A stretch of DNA of 64,000 bases from Gammaproteobacteria bacterium (GCA_018815325.1 JAHIYE010000026.1:170409-234408); one strand, 5' to 3'. Shown: positions 38,616 to 47,670, counted from the stretch's first letter. The notes: generated from the letters alone by a model not told the origin. Numbers and translations: made by a program.

Positions 38616-38675
38616 CCTCACCTCACCTCACCTCACCTCACCTCACCTCACCTCACCTCACCTCACCTCACCTCA
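38616..38675 (+). repeat. Twelve tandem CCTCA units
   Basis: Twelve perfect copies of the 5-base unit CCTCA lie in the 87-base gap between the BON gene stop (38608) and the glycine-zipper gene start (38696). The array ends about 20 bases before the ATG, immediately before the ribosome site AAGGGAAA. Pentamer tracts of this length are prone to slipped-strand mispairing. Confidence 0.97.
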
Positions 38676-38695
38676 ACCTATACAAGGGAAACACC

Positions 38696-38914
38696 ATGAA
38701 ATCCATTCACACCCGTATCAGCACCGTGCTGGCTCTGACGCTACTGCTCAGCCTGGGAGCCTGCAGCAACATGTCCACCCGAGACAAAAACACAGCCATT
38801 GGCGCAGGCGTTGGCGCCATCGGCGGAAGCATCCTCACGGGAGGCAGCACGGCCGGCGCCATTGGCGGGGCTGCAGTAGGCGGCGTTATCGGCAATCAGG
38901 TCGACCGCAAATAA
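38696..38914 (+). CDS. Glycine-zipper lipoprotein (OsmB-like)
   Basis: The 72-residue protein has a lipobox (LALTLLLSLGACSNM) followed by Gly/Ala-rich glycine-zipper segments (AIGAGVGAIGGSILTGG, GAIGGAAVGGVIGNQVDRK). Such proteins are small outer-membrane lipoproteins often induced by osmotic or envelope stress. The 5' leader contains the CCTCA array. Confidence 0.88.
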   Translation: MKSIHTRISTVLALTLLLSLGACSNMSTRDKNTAIGAGVGAIGGSILTGGSTAGAIGGAAVGGVIGNQVDRK

Positions 38915-39038
38915 GGCCCGGCCACTCGGCTGCATCAAGCGGCTGGTACGACGCAAGGTCGACAGCCCGCAGTCAGTGCGCAGGCGAATTCATGTGTGCA
39001 TCCCCCTCCTGGGGACTTGCACCAACAAGGACAGACTC

Positions 39039-39593
39039 ATGTACGAACATCAAAAACGGTTTCCCCAGTCGATGATCTGGATCGTTGCCATCGCAGTGGT
39101 GCTGTTCAGCGTCACCGGCATGGCGGCACTGATGGGCTGGTTACCCCCCAGCATGGGGTTCTCCAGCCAATCCGGGACCCCCCTCACCCCGGTTTTAACC
39201 CGGGCATCAACAAATCACGCATCAACCCAAAGCGGGCAACGGGAACGTGCACAGCCGATATGCGCCAACTGCGGCGTGATCGAATCCACGCGTGAAGTGG
39301 CGGTGGCTGGTGATCCCAGCGGACTTGGCGCTGCCGGTGGAGCCGTTGTCGGCGGGCTGCTTGGCAATCAGATCGGGGATGGAAAAGGCAAGCAAATTGC
39401 CACAGTGCTTGGCGCTGTAGGCGGTGTCATGGCCGGCAACGAAGTTGAAAAAAGAATGAAAAACAGCACATCCTACGAAGTCGCCATGAAAATGGCCGAT
39501 GGCTCACATCGCGTGATCATGGAACCCATCGCAGGCAATTGGCGTGCCGGGGACCGGGTGAAGGTGGTTGATGGCAAGATCATCGCCAACTGA
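39039..39593 (+). CDS. Membrane-anchored glycine-zipper 2TM protein
   Basis: The 184-residue protein has an N-terminal membrane segment (MIWIVAIAVVLFSVTGMAAL), an 'ICANCGVIESTREV' Cys-x2-Cys element typical of this family, a glycine-zipper pair (GLGAAGGAVVGGLLGNQIGD, VLGAVGGVMAGNEVEK) and a small C-terminal domain (YEVAMKMADGSHRVIMEP). It is likely an envelope stress protein. AAGGA precedes the ATG at 39039. Confidence 0.85.
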   Translation: MYEHQKRFPQSMIWIVAIAVVLFSVTGMAALMGWLPPSMGFSSQSGTPLTPVLTRASTNHASTQSGQRERAQPICANCGVIESTREVAVAGDPSGLGAAGGAVVGGLLGNQIGDGKGKQIATVLGAVGGVMAGNEVEKRMKNSTSYEVAMKMADGSHRVIMEPIAGNWRAGDRVKVVDGKIIAN

Positions 39594-39607
39594 ACCAGGG
39601 AAACATC

Positions 39608-39757
39608 ATGCTCAATACGATTGCAATAGTACTGATTGTCCTCTGGCTCATGGGCCTTGTGACCTCCAACACGATGGGTGGTTTTGTCCACATCCTGCTG
39701 GTCATCGCAGTCATCATGTTTCTGGTGCGGATCATCAACGGCAAAAGCCTGTTTTAA
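39608..39757 (+). CDS. Lmo0937-family small membrane protein
   Basis: A 49-residue membrane protein translated from 39608: MLNTIAIVLIVLWLMGLVTS, then NTMGGFVHILLVIAVIM, then a short basic tail RIINGKSLF. Two hydrophobic helices around a GGF turn match the lmo0937/DUF5670 family. It starts 14 bases after the preceding stop, with CAGGGAAAC before the ATG, and closes the cluster. Function unknown. Confidence 0.85.
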   Translation: MLNTIAIVLIVLWLMGLVTSNTMGGFVHILLVIAVIMFLVRIINGKSLF

Positions 39758-39770
39758 CCCGTAACCTGGC

Positions 39771-40406
39771 TCAGGCCTGGGATGCCTTGCGATCCGCTAC
39801 CACCCTCTGGGCACTGGGGCGCTCGCCAATCATCTTGATGTACGGCTTGTAGTCCACCCCTGCAGCCAGCAGGAGGTCTTCACCATAAACGGCCTTGGTG
39901 GCCATGCCCACCAGTGGCAGGCTGGCAAAGGCAGCGCAATCGGCTTGCGTGAAGCTGTCACCTGCCACATAAGGCGTGAACTTCGCGAGGCGCTTGAAGG
40001 CGGTGATGTTCTTCTCCAGCACCTTGCGGACCCGGGCCTGTGCACTTTCGCTCACCGTCCCCCCAAAGAAGGCCTGGGTATACAGCTCACGCACCACCAG
40101 TTCCAGATGCAGGTCGATGAAGGTGATGAGCTCACGCACCTTGGCCGCGGCAAAGGCATCTTTGGGCATCAACGAAGGCGTGGGCCAGCTTGACTCGATG
40201 TAGTCCATGATGGCCTGGCTCTCGCACAGGCAACCCTGTTCGGTACGGATAAATGGAATCTTGCCCAGCGGAGAGGCACTGAGAATGGCTTCGTCCGTGC
40301 TGCCGGTCTTGGCATGTTCTTCCGTGAAGGGAACATTTTTTTCCAGCAGGGCCATCTTGACCTTGTTGTAATAGTTCGACATCGGCAAGCCGCAGAGCGT
40401 CAGCAT
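39771..40406 (-). CDS. Glutathione S-transferase family protein
   Basis: The 211-residue protein has a thioredoxin-like N-terminal domain (LTLCGLPMSNYYNKVKMALL, SPLGKIPFIR, LCESQAIMDYIE with the GSH-binding Glu-Ser) and an all-helical C-terminal domain (FTQADCAAFASLPLVGMATK). It likely conjugates or reduces an electrophile with glutathione. Convergent with the membrane-protein cluster. Confidence 0.88.
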   Translation of the reverse strand: MLTLCGLPMSNYYNKVKMALLEKNVPFTEEHAKTGSTDEAILSASPLGKIPFIRTEQGCLCESQAIMDYIESSWPTPSLMPKDAFAAAKVRELITFIDLHLELVVRELYTQAFFGGTVSESAQARVRKVLEKNITAFKRLAKFTPYVAGDSFTQADCAAFASLPLVGMATKAVYGEDLLLAAGVDYKPYIKMIGERPSAQRVVADRKASQA

Positions 40407-40510
40407 GGCAGGTTCTCCAGAATTTGGGGGTGTGATGAGGTAAGTTTACGGGTGCCGGCCAGGCCCGGCTGCAACCCGTGCGACAAGCTGCAGACGGATG
40501 CACACGCTGC

Positions 40511-40765
40511 TCAGTCCGGCACAAACCGGGTCTTGAACCTAGCGACATCCTCTTCCAGCTCCATGGTGACCAGTTGGCCCATCTTCATGTCGGCAAGCCT
40601 GCATGCCGCAAACAGGGTGCTGCGCCCCTTGAAGTCGAAGCTGGGCAGATCTATCAGCGTATAGGGGTAGGGAACGAACACCTGCAGTTCGAAAATCTCG
40701 CGATGCAGGTTTCTCGGAGAGGGAAAGAGCTTGTAGGTATCGGTTTCTATCGTACGGGCGGCCAT
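40511..40765 (-). CDS. Hypothetical protein, 84 residues
   Basis: I read MAARTIETDTYKLFPSPRNL at the N-terminus, then VPYPYTLIDLPSFDFKGRST and ADMKMGQLVTMELEEDVARF. It is soluble and mixed alpha/beta. I do not recognise the family. The frame is open upstream to 40963 but that part overlaps the cyclase gene and looks non-coding. Start at 40765 is the first plausible ATG. Confidence 0.5.
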   Translation of the reverse strand: MAARTIETDTYKLFPSPRNLHREIFELQVFVPYPYTLIDLPSFDFKGRSTLFAACRLADMKMGQLVTMELEEDVARFKTRFVPD

Positions 40766-40955
40766 GGTGTTTTGCCCATACAGGCGAAAATCAGAAGCCC
40801 TGATTTGAGCACGAATGGCGCGAGCCCACCACCCATCGTGTGCTTGCGGACGAACTCGGCAGCGCACCGGACTGCGAGACGTGCCAAAAAGCCTCAGGTT
40901 ACCGGCCAGCCGGTGGCGCTGGACATGCTGAGGTAGATGCGATACTGCGCCCACC

Positions 40956-42095
40956 ATGACCACACTCGTTAGCCTGCAACTCCTGCTCTATGCCGTACTC
41001 TGGCTGCTCTGCGCGGCTGGGCTACAGACGGCGCGCGCCGCCATGCTGCACTGGATGGGCTACGCGCTGGCCAGTGCTGTGAGTATTGCGCTCATTGCCT
41101 GGCGGCCTGATGGGCCGATGTGGCTTACCCATAGCGGATCGAGCTTTGCCATGACCTTGAGCTTGGTGCTGGCCGGGCGCGGGGTGGAAGTATTCATGCA
41201 CGCACGCCCAAGCAATACACCGCTGGCGATCGTTGTGTTGGTGGCGGTGCTGGGTCTGACCTGGATTGGGCCCCAAGACACCTATGGACGCGTAGCGCTG
41301 ATGTCTAGCCTGAACACCCTCATATTGCTACTGTTCCTCACGCGCTTGCATCCGGCGTTTCTGGCCGAATTTGGGCTGCCTGCCACACTGGCTGCCGCTT
41401 CGCCACCGCTGGCGCTGCTCGGCCTGAATGGGTTCTTTATCACGCAGGCGCTGAGCGGCTCCAGTTTTGACATTGGCAGCCATGCCGCAGAAGGGGCCTG
41501 GATCATTACGCTCATTGCCGCGGCCGCCTTCAACTACCTGTTTTTGTTTTTGGTTGGCACCCGCCTGGTAAGCACACTGCGCCGCCAGGCCCGCCAAGAC
41601 AAACTCACCGGCCTGCACAACCGCCGCGCCATGGAGGACCGACTGCAACTGGAATGGGTACGCGCACAGCGCTTTGGAAAACCTTACGTGGTGATCTGCG
41701 TCGACGTTGACCACTTCAAACGTATCAACGACCAGCACGGTCACGCCACGGGCGACAAAGCGCTGCAATTGGTCGCCCAAGCGCTGCAGGCCACAGCGCG
41801 CGACACGGACCACGTGAGCCGCATTGGCGGTGAAGAGTTTTTGGTGTTGATGCCCGAGTCCACCGCCAGCGAGGAAGGTGTGGCTTTGGCCGAGCGGCTG
41901 CGCAAGGCTCTGTCCGAACTGCAACTGGTAGACCCTGCCAACGCGTTAGTACCGCTGCGTGCGAGTTTTGGGGTCGCGCAGTCGCTCCCTGACGACCCCG
42001 ACCAAGAGCGCGTGTTACACCGGGCAGACCAAGCGCTGTATGAAGCCAAAACCTCGGGACGCAACCAGGTTGCGCTGTACCAAGCGGCGGCGTAG
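40956..42095 (+). CDS. Membrane-bound GGDEF diguanylate cyclase
   Basis: The 379-residue protein has a multi-helix membrane N-terminal half (about residues 1-200) and a GGDEF domain with SRIGGEEFLVLMPES and an RDTD I-site five residues before it. The cytosolic part opens RQDKLTGLHNRRAMEDRL. It should synthesise cyclic di-GMP in response to a membrane-borne signal. Confidence 0.92.
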   Translation: MTTLVSLQLLLYAVLWLLCAAGLQTARAAMLHWMGYALASAVSIALIAWRPDGPMWLTHSGSSFAMTLSLVLAGRGVEVFMHARPSNTPLAIVVLVAVLGLTWIGPQDTYGRVALMSSLNTLILLLFLTRLHPAFLAEFGLPATLAAASPPLALLGLNGFFITQALSGSSFDIGSHAAEGAWIITLIAAAAFNYLFLFLVGTRLVSTLRRQARQDKLTGLHNRRAMEDRLQLEWVRAQRFGKPYVVICVDVDHFKRINDQHGHATGDKALQLVAQALQATARDTDHVSRIGGEEFLVLMPESTASEEGVALAERLRKALSELQLVDPANALVPLRASFGVAQSLPDDPDQERVLHRADQALYEAKTSGRNQVALYQAAA

Positions 42096-42317
42096 TCTTG
42101 GCAGTGTGTGCTAAGTCGAAGTCCGCTGCAAGGTATCTACCACGGGGGGCGCAGGGCATTGCGCAGGCCCCACCAGCCCGCGGCCAGCGCCAGCACCGCA
42201 CCTGCCAGTGCGCCCATGTGTCCAGCCAGCCCCTATCCAGACGGGGTGCGCCCGGACATCCCGCGTCTAGTAAAATCTGCCCATTCAGGATTACCAATCT
42301 TTTTTAAGGAAACTCAA

Positions 42318-42488
42318 ATGGGCAACAAGATCGTCACCGAAGCAGACCGCAAAAGCACTCCTCCTCCCAAGCCTTTGCCTGGCATGAGCCTGCCCACGGC
42401 TGGTCGCGGTCAGCGCGTCAGCCTTGAGCGCGGCGTGGCAACCCGCAGCAAGAAAAACCCGGGCAAACGCTCGAAAAAGGGTGGTTGA
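42318..42488 (+). CDS. Small basic protein, 56 residues
   Basis: The peptide starts MGNKIVTEADRKSTPPPKPL and ends with a Lys/Arg/Ser-rich tail (TRSKKNPGKRSKKGG). AAGGAAAC precedes the ATG by 4-5 bases and a good terminator follows 30 bases after the stop, so it is a single-gene unit. I do not recognise a named family; the basic tail suggests nucleic-acid binding. Confidence 0.72.
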   Translation: MGNKIVTEADRKSTPPPKPLPGMSLPTAGRGQRVSLERGVATRSKKNPGKRSKKGG

Positions 42489-42517
42489 TAGTCACTGACA
42501 GCCCCGGCTGAACGATC

Positions 42518-42541
42518 AGGCCCTCTCTGGAGGGCCTTTTT
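42518..42541 (+). terminator. Rho-independent terminator
   Basis: AGGCCCTC (42518-42525) pairs perfectly with GAGGGCCT (42530-42537) around a TCTG loop, and five T residues run from 42537. It ends the transcript of the 56-residue basic protein. Confidence 0.9.
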
Positions 42542-42672
42542 GTTGCCTGCTGACACGGCCCGGCGCAGATAACAAAGGGCCAAAGGGCGCAGCACACGGA
42601 CACGCACCCCGTTGCCTCTCAGATTGAACTGCCTGCTGTATGCTTTAAACAAGCTATGGAGGGGAGCGTGTC

Positions 42673-44787
42673 ATGCCAAAAATTCTGAAATACCTGCTAG
42701 TGGGAGCCGCCACCATCCTGGTTCTGCTGCTTGCAGGCATTGCCATCATTGCATCCACCTTCAACCCCAACGACTACAAACCGCATCTGATTAACCTGGT
42801 GCATGAGAGAACGCAGCGCACACTGGCCATCCCGGGTGACATCACGCTGAGCTATTTCCCCAACATCGGCGCCAACCTCGGCAAGATCACACTGAGTGAA
42901 CCCAACAGCGAACAGCTGTTTGCCTCAGGCGAACAAGCCAGTGTGTCGCTGGCGTTGATGCCCATTTTTTCCAATGAATTCGTTGTCAAGCAGCTGAATC
43001 TCGATGGATTGACTGTCAACATCCAGCGCAACAAGGACGGCAGCAGCAATTTGTCCGACCTGTTGCCCAAGGACGATGGTTCGCGTCAACCCGACACGTC
43101 CCAACCCACGGAGGCGCAGCCCGTGAAGCTTGACGTTGGCGGCATCGCCATCACCCATGCGAGCCTGACGTATACCGATGAAGCAACCCGGCGCAAACTG
43201 GCCTTGCGCAACTTCCAGCTCATCAGTGGCCCTATTGCCAGTGGCAAGCCCAGCCACCTGGACATCAGCGGCGATATCAGCGGCGACAATCCCAGACTCG
43301 CACTCAAGGTCCAGCTCAAAAGCAAATTCACACTCAACCTCGAGCAGCAACACTATGTGTTGAATGATCTCGATGTCCTCCTGGAGGGTTCGGCCGCCGA
43401 TGTTTCGAGCCTGCAGCTGAAGTTGTCCGCCCCTTCGGCAGAGGCAACACCCGTCCTGTTCAAAGTGCCCTCGCCCGGACTCAGCCTCACGCTGGATGGC
43501 AAATCCGGCGACCGGGCATTCAAAGGCCGCCTCGGCACGGAGCTCATCGCGAACCTGAAGACACAGATGTTCGAGTTGAACGGCTTGAATGCCGAGATGG
43601 CCCTGCCCAATCCTGCCGGTGGCACGCTGGCACTCCAGGCCAAAGGCCAGGCTTCGATCAATCCGGCAACCGAGTCAATACAAGCCTTTCTGGCCGGCAA
43701 GCTGGACAGCAGTAGCTTCGATGCCAAACTGGGATTCAGAAATTTTGCCCAACCAGCCTACAACTTTGACATCACGATTGATGATATTGACGTTGACCGC
43801 TACACGACGAACACCACGCAACAACCCGAAAAGTCAACAGCCACGTCTCCGGCCCCGTCAGTGAAGAACGTAAACCCGATCGATCTTTCTGCGCTGAAAA
43901 CACTCAACGCGCGAGGCAAACTCCAGGTCAATGCATTGAATGTCGCCAATATCAAGGCGTCCCGGGTCAAACTGGAACTGCAAGCCGGGAATGGCAAGGT
44001 CCATATCAACCCCTTGTCAGCCAGCTTGTATGGCGGCAGTCTCGCCGGCACGGTGACTGCAAACGCCACCACCCCACCGCGCTTTGCCAGCACACAAACC
44101 TTGCGCGGCGCGCACCTCGGGCCGCTGCTACAGGACGCCACCGGATCAGCTCCCCTGGATGGCCTGGGCGATGTCGTACTTGACCTCAGCAGCACGGGAG
44201 ACACCGTGTCGCAGCTCAAGAAAGGGCTCAACGGCACAGCCAGGTTCGAGCTCAAGGATGGGGCAATCAAAGGCATCAACATCGCCGAGGCACTGCGCAA
44301 TGCAAAGGCCAAAATCGGGCTGGCACAAGGCAGCACAGGCGCGCAGCAAGGCAGTGGTTCGGCGCAGGATAAAACCGACTTCAGTGAACTCAGCGGCAGT
44401 TTCAGGATCAGCAACGGAATTGCCACCAACCACGATTTGTCTGGCAAGACGCCCTTGCTGCGACTGGGTGGCGATGGTGACATCAACCTCGGTGAAGATC
44501 GACTGGACTACACCTTGAAGGCGACCGTGGTCCCAACCCTTCAAGGCCAGGGCGGCCCCGAGCTGCAAGCCCTCAAAGGACTCACGATTCCCGTCAAACT
44601 GTCTGGCTCGTTTTCAGCCATTGACTGGAAGGTCGACTTTGCCGCCATGGCAGGCGAACTCGCAAAAGGCAAAGTCGATGAGAAAAAGGCCCAGATCAAG
44701 GCCCAGGCGCAGCAAAAACTGGATGAACAAAAAGACAAGGTGCAGGACATGCTCAAAGGCGGCCTGAAAGGCCTGTTTGGCAAGTAG
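42673..44787 (+). CDS. AsmA family protein
   Basis: The 704-residue protein has one N-terminal membrane helix (YLLVGAATILVLLLAGIAII) followed by FNPNDYKPHLINLVHERTQR, the AsmA entry motif, a long beta-rich periplasmic region, and a C-terminal AsmA domain (TARFELKDGAIKGINIAEAL, LDYTLKATVVPTLQG). AsmA-like proteins are now viewed as bridge-like phospholipid carriers between the two membranes. The tail is Lys/Gln-rich and helical (EKKAQIKAQAQQKLDEQKD). Confidence 0.9.
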   Translation: MPKILKYLLVGAATILVLLLAGIAIIASTFNPNDYKPHLINLVHERTQRTLAIPGDITLSYFPNIGANLGKITLSEPNSEQLFASGEQASVSLALMPIFSNEFVVKQLNLDGLTVNIQRNKDGSSNLSDLLPKDDGSRQPDTSQPTEAQPVKLDVGGIAITHASLTYTDEATRRKLALRNFQLISGPIASGKPSHLDISGDISGDNPRLALKVQLKSKFTLNLEQQHYVLNDLDVLLEGSAADVSSLQLKLSAPSAEATPVLFKVPSPGLSLTLDGKSGDRAFKGRLGTELIANLKTQMFELNGLNAEMALPNPAGGTLALQAKGQASINPATESIQAFLAGKLDSSSFDAKLGFRNFAQPAYNFDITIDDIDVDRYTTNTTQQPEKSTATSPAPSVKNVNPIDLSALKTLNARGKLQVNALNVANIKASRVKLELQAGNGKVHINPLSASLYGGSLAGTVTANATTPPRFASTQTLRGAHLGPLLQDATGSAPLDGLGDVVLDLSSTGDTVSQLKKGLNGTARFELKDGAIKGINIAEALRNAKAKIGLAQGSTGAQQGSGSAQDKTDFSELSGSFRISNGIATNHDLSGKTPLLRLGGDGDINLGEDRLDYTLKATVVPTLQGQGGPELQALKGLTIPVKLSGSFSAIDWKVDFAAMAGELAKGKVDEKKAQIKAQAQQKLDEQKDKVQDMLKGGLKGLFGK

Positions 44788-44932
44788 GGATAAGCCGGTG
44801 AGCGCCTCGATGCGCACCACATGCCAAGGCGCAGCTGTTGATGGGCACAATCGATGTCTGGCAGCGCGGGCGCGGCACAGCGTTCATGTCGGCAATACGG
44901 ACGACCTGATCCTGTTCAGCTCCAGTGCCGGC

Positions 44933-46171
44933 TTACCAGTGGGTCTGGGACAGACCCGACCAAAGTTCGTTGATATCCTTGAAGGGCCACTGGTGCGGGT
45001 CTTCGCGGCTGGCTATCTTTTCGCGGCAGCCGGGCGATGAAAGATCAACGATCTCGGGCGGAATCCGCATGTCCGACTTGGTAGAAAAGAAAACTTTCAC
45101 GCGTGGCATGGTCAGTGACCGCGCCGTCTGCTCCATCACCACCGCGATGCGGCCAGACGACAGCCGCACCAGCGAGCCGATGGGGTAGATGCCCAGGCTT
45201 TTGACGAATGCCTGAAACACCTGCCGGTCAAAGTGGCCGTCTGCCCATTCGGCCATCTTGCGCAACGACTCGGCCGGGTCCCAGCCCGCCTTGTAGGGAC
45301 GGTTGGACGTAATGGCGTCGTACACGTCGCAGACCGCGCCCATCTTGGCAAACAGGCTGATTTCATCCGCCTTGAGCGCTTTGGGATAACCGGAGCCATC
45401 CACTTTTTCATGGTGATTCAGGCAGACATCCAGGGCAATCGGGTCGATGTCGGGCACCTTTAACAGCATCGCATGACCTTCGAGCGGATGACTTTTGATG
45501 ATGATGAACTCGGCATCCGTGAGCTTGCCCGGCTTGTTCAGCACCTGCATCGGCATCATCGCCTTGCCCAGGTCGTGCAGCAGGCCCGCCAGGCCCGCCG
45601 AACGGGTCTCGGCTTCACTCAGGCCCAGTTGCCGGGCCAGCGCAACCATCATGGCGCAGACGGCCACCGAATGCATGTAGGTGTAGTCATCCGCCGTCTT
45701 GAGCCTCGCCAGGCTGATCAGCGCCCCCGCGTTGCGGGAGACCGAAGCCGAAATATCCTTCACCAGGTTCTGGGCCGTAGCGGTGTCCACCACCTTGCCC
45801 ATGCGAGCCTCCTGGAACATCAGCATCACCGCCTGCTTGGACTGGGCGCAGATCCTGGAGGCCTGGGCAATCTCGTCAGCCACCGACACGGCAACGGGCT
45901 CCTGGGGCGCCGGCTTAATGCTGCCAAGTGCCTGCTCAGCCTGCGCATGCGCCTGCTTCTCCAGTACAGCCGGTTCACCCTGCGGCACATCCACGCCCTT
46001 GCCGACGTCGATCCAGACTTCCTGGATGCTGCTGCCGTGGATACGCTTGATGTCCTTCGGGTCTTCCAGCAAAAACCCGCTGCGCCAAAACGGATGCTCC
46101 ATCCAGGAGCCACAGAACTCCTTGATATGCATGCCCAAGGTGAGCTGCTGAACACTGATTCGCTTGAGCAT
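44933..46171 (-). CDS. HD-GYP cyclic di-GMP phosphodiesterase with DUF3391
   Basis: The 412-residue protein starts MLKRISVQQLTLGMHIKEF (DUF3391), then an HD-GYP domain with LLHDLGKAMMPMQVL, KSHPLEGHAMLL and HHEKVDGSGYPKAL. It is expected to hydrolyse cyclic di-GMP to pGpG/GMP, opposing the three GGDEF cyclases in this window. The start at 46171 is chosen because the conserved domain begins there; the open frame runs 22 codons upstream. Confidence 0.92.
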   Translation of the reverse strand: MLKRISVQQLTLGMHIKEFCGSWMEHPFWRSGFLLEDPKDIKRIHGSSIQEVWIDVGKGVDVPQGEPAVLEKQAHAQAEQALGSIKPAPQEPVAVSVADEIAQASRICAQSKQAVMLMFQEARMGKVVDTATAQNLVKDISASVSRNAGALISLARLKTADDYTYMHSVAVCAMMVALARQLGLSEAETRSAGLAGLLHDLGKAMMPMQVLNKPGKLTDAEFIIIKSHPLEGHAMLLKVPDIDPIALDVCLNHHEKVDGSGYPKALKADEISLFAKMGAVCDVYDAITSNRPYKAGWDPAESLRKMAEWADGHFDRQVFQAFVKSLGIYPIGSLVRLSSGRIAVVMEQTARSLTMPRVKVFFSTKSDMRIPPEIVDLSSPGCREKIASREDPHQWPFKDINELWSGLSQTHW

Positions 46172-46543
46172 TGCCTTCGGGCACCTTTCCCGTTCCTGAT
46201 TGATTACGTCTTGATGCTTGAACCCACCCCGCCCCATGTCCGCTTGATGGGTACAGCGTACTGTGATCGTAAACGGAGGGGATGGTTACTGTCTGTCGTA
46301 TATCCCCTACTTCCGCTGCCAGGCATCAAACCATTCACGAAGCGGACACGAACCAGGCAGAAACACAGCATGGTCTGCCGCCCGACATTGTGTATTTATT
46401 GACATACATCAACCGCCCGCCATGCTTGCGCGATATGGTCTATACCTGCATCGACAGGGGCCGGTACAGCAGCTTGGCTGCCTCTGCCCACAGCCGACAG
46501 TCGATAGCCGTGATTGGCATAGCAATCATGGCCAGCCAATGAA
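46172..46543. promoter_or_regulatory. Divergent region with FNR-like box
   Basis: This 372-base gap separates the HD-GYP gene (-) and the cytochrome c gene (+). I see no gene in it. The one clear signal is TTGAC-ATAC-ATCAA at 46397-46410, one base off the FNR/ANR consensus, 134 bases before the cytochrome c start. Confidence 0.6.
46397..46410 (+). promoter_or_regulatory. FNR/ANR-type binding site
   Basis: TTGACATACATCAA matches the TTGAT-N4-ATCAA consensus at 9 of 10 fixed positions. Its location upstream of a cytochrome c lipoprotein gene suggests oxygen-dependent control by an FNR-family regulator encoded outside the window. Confidence 0.65.
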
Positions 46544-47098
46544 ATGGACACGATGATGAAAAAGCTCATGATGCCCGCACACCCATCGACCTCCAGGGGT
46601 GGCACGGCCTTGTCACAGACTCGCCGCCTCGCTGCGGTACTGGCCACAGCCCTGTTGCTGGCCGGCTGCGCCGTGGAAACGGTGGAGGTGCAGAACAAGC
46701 AGGCCGCCCAGCAGATGGCGCATGCCAGCAAGGCGCCTGGCTCGGTCTATATCGGCTGGCGTGTGTTCCAGGACAAGTGCGTCGCCTGCCATGGCGTTGA
46801 TGCGACGGGCACATCCAGCGCCCCCAACCTCCTGCCCCGGGTCCGCACCATGGGCTCACGCCAGTTCGTGAGCCTGGTGCTCAAGCGCTATGACTGGGGT
46901 CTGCCGCCTGAGCAAGCCCAAAGCGAAGGCGCTGCGCGTGAAGCCCTGGTCGATGAGGTCCTGAAACGCAAGGACTACATGCTCACCATGCCCGCCTGGC
47001 AAGGCGAGCCCCGCGTGAGCGCCAATATTGCGGATCTGTATGCCTATCTCTCGGCCCGCGCCGAAGGCACACAGGGCCCTGGGCGGCCGGCACAGTAG
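46544..47098 (+). CDS. c-type cytochrome lipoprotein
   Basis: The 184-residue protein has a lipobox (ALLLAGCAVE) and one heme-binding motif, CVACH, near residue 79 (FQDKCVACHGVDATG). A later MPAWQGEPR could supply the axial Met of a class I cytochrome c. It should be a periplasm-facing, lipid-anchored electron carrier. ATGs at 46553 and 46556 are alternative starts. An FNR-like box lies upstream. Confidence 0.87.
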   Translation: MDTMMKKLMMPAHPSTSRGGTALSQTRRLAAVLATALLLAGCAVETVEVQNKQAAQQMAHASKAPGSVYIGWRVFQDKCVACHGVDATGTSSAPNLLPRVRTMGSRQFVSLVLKRYDWGLPPEQAQSEGAAREALVDEVLKRKDYMLTMPAWQGEPRVSANIADLYAYLSARAEGTQGPGRPAQ

Positions 47099-47126
47099 AG
47101 GCGCGTTGAAGCGCGAAGAGACGGGC

Positions 47127-47552
47127 CTACTGGTCCATCACCGAATGCCACCAGATTTTGAATTCACGGCACAGGCCGCTGGCTTCAAACTCCACCACCG
47201 CCACGCCGTCCAGCGCCAGCCGCGGCAGCGGGTCGCCCGGCTTGCGCGCCAGCTGATGGGTGCCGGTAGAGTTGGCCCATAGGGCAAACATCTCTTCCGA
47301 CGTGACCTGATACGTCGTGTGCCAGTGCGCAATGCCGCTCAACTCTGTGGCATGCAACACCTCAAAGCTCAGCACAATGTCGGCCTGCAGCTTGGTACGC
47401 TGCCAGTACTGCCTGATCTGCGCATGCCCGGTCTGCACTGAAAACGGCGTGTTGTGATACTGGCCATCCGCTACAAAAAGCGAAGCCAGCAAATGCTCGT
47501 CGCTGGTTTCCCAGGCCTTTTTGTAGCTCTCCATGAATCGCTGGATATGCAT
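47127..47552 (-). CDS. NTF2-like (SnoaL-type) protein
   Basis: The 141-residue protein has the cone-shaped NTF2 fold pattern: FMESYKKAWETSDEHLLASL, FVADGQYHNTPFSVQTGHA, and a late FEASGLCREFKIWWHS. Such proteins bind or isomerise small molecules; the ligand is unknown. The conserved start is MHIQRFMESY. Confidence 0.8.
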   Translation of the reverse strand: MHIQRFMESYKKAWETSDEHLLASLFVADGQYHNTPFSVQTGHAQIRQYWQRTKLQADIVLSFEVLHATELSGIAHWHTTYQVTSEEMFALWANSTGTHQLARKPGDPLPRLALDGVAVVEFEASGLCREFKIWWHSVMDQ

Positions 47553-47670
47553 TTCAACCTTTCTGCATGAAAGCTCCCTGTGGTCCTGCGCTATAAGGGA
47601 TAGTCAGAAGAACGGTAACACGGCTTCACCCCTTGCCCTCCTCCACAACCACTTGACCTGGCCATGGCAT

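Noticed and set aside
38616..38675. CCTCA array as a CRISPR
   Set aside because: Units are 5 bases with no spacers, so it is a simple tandem repeat.
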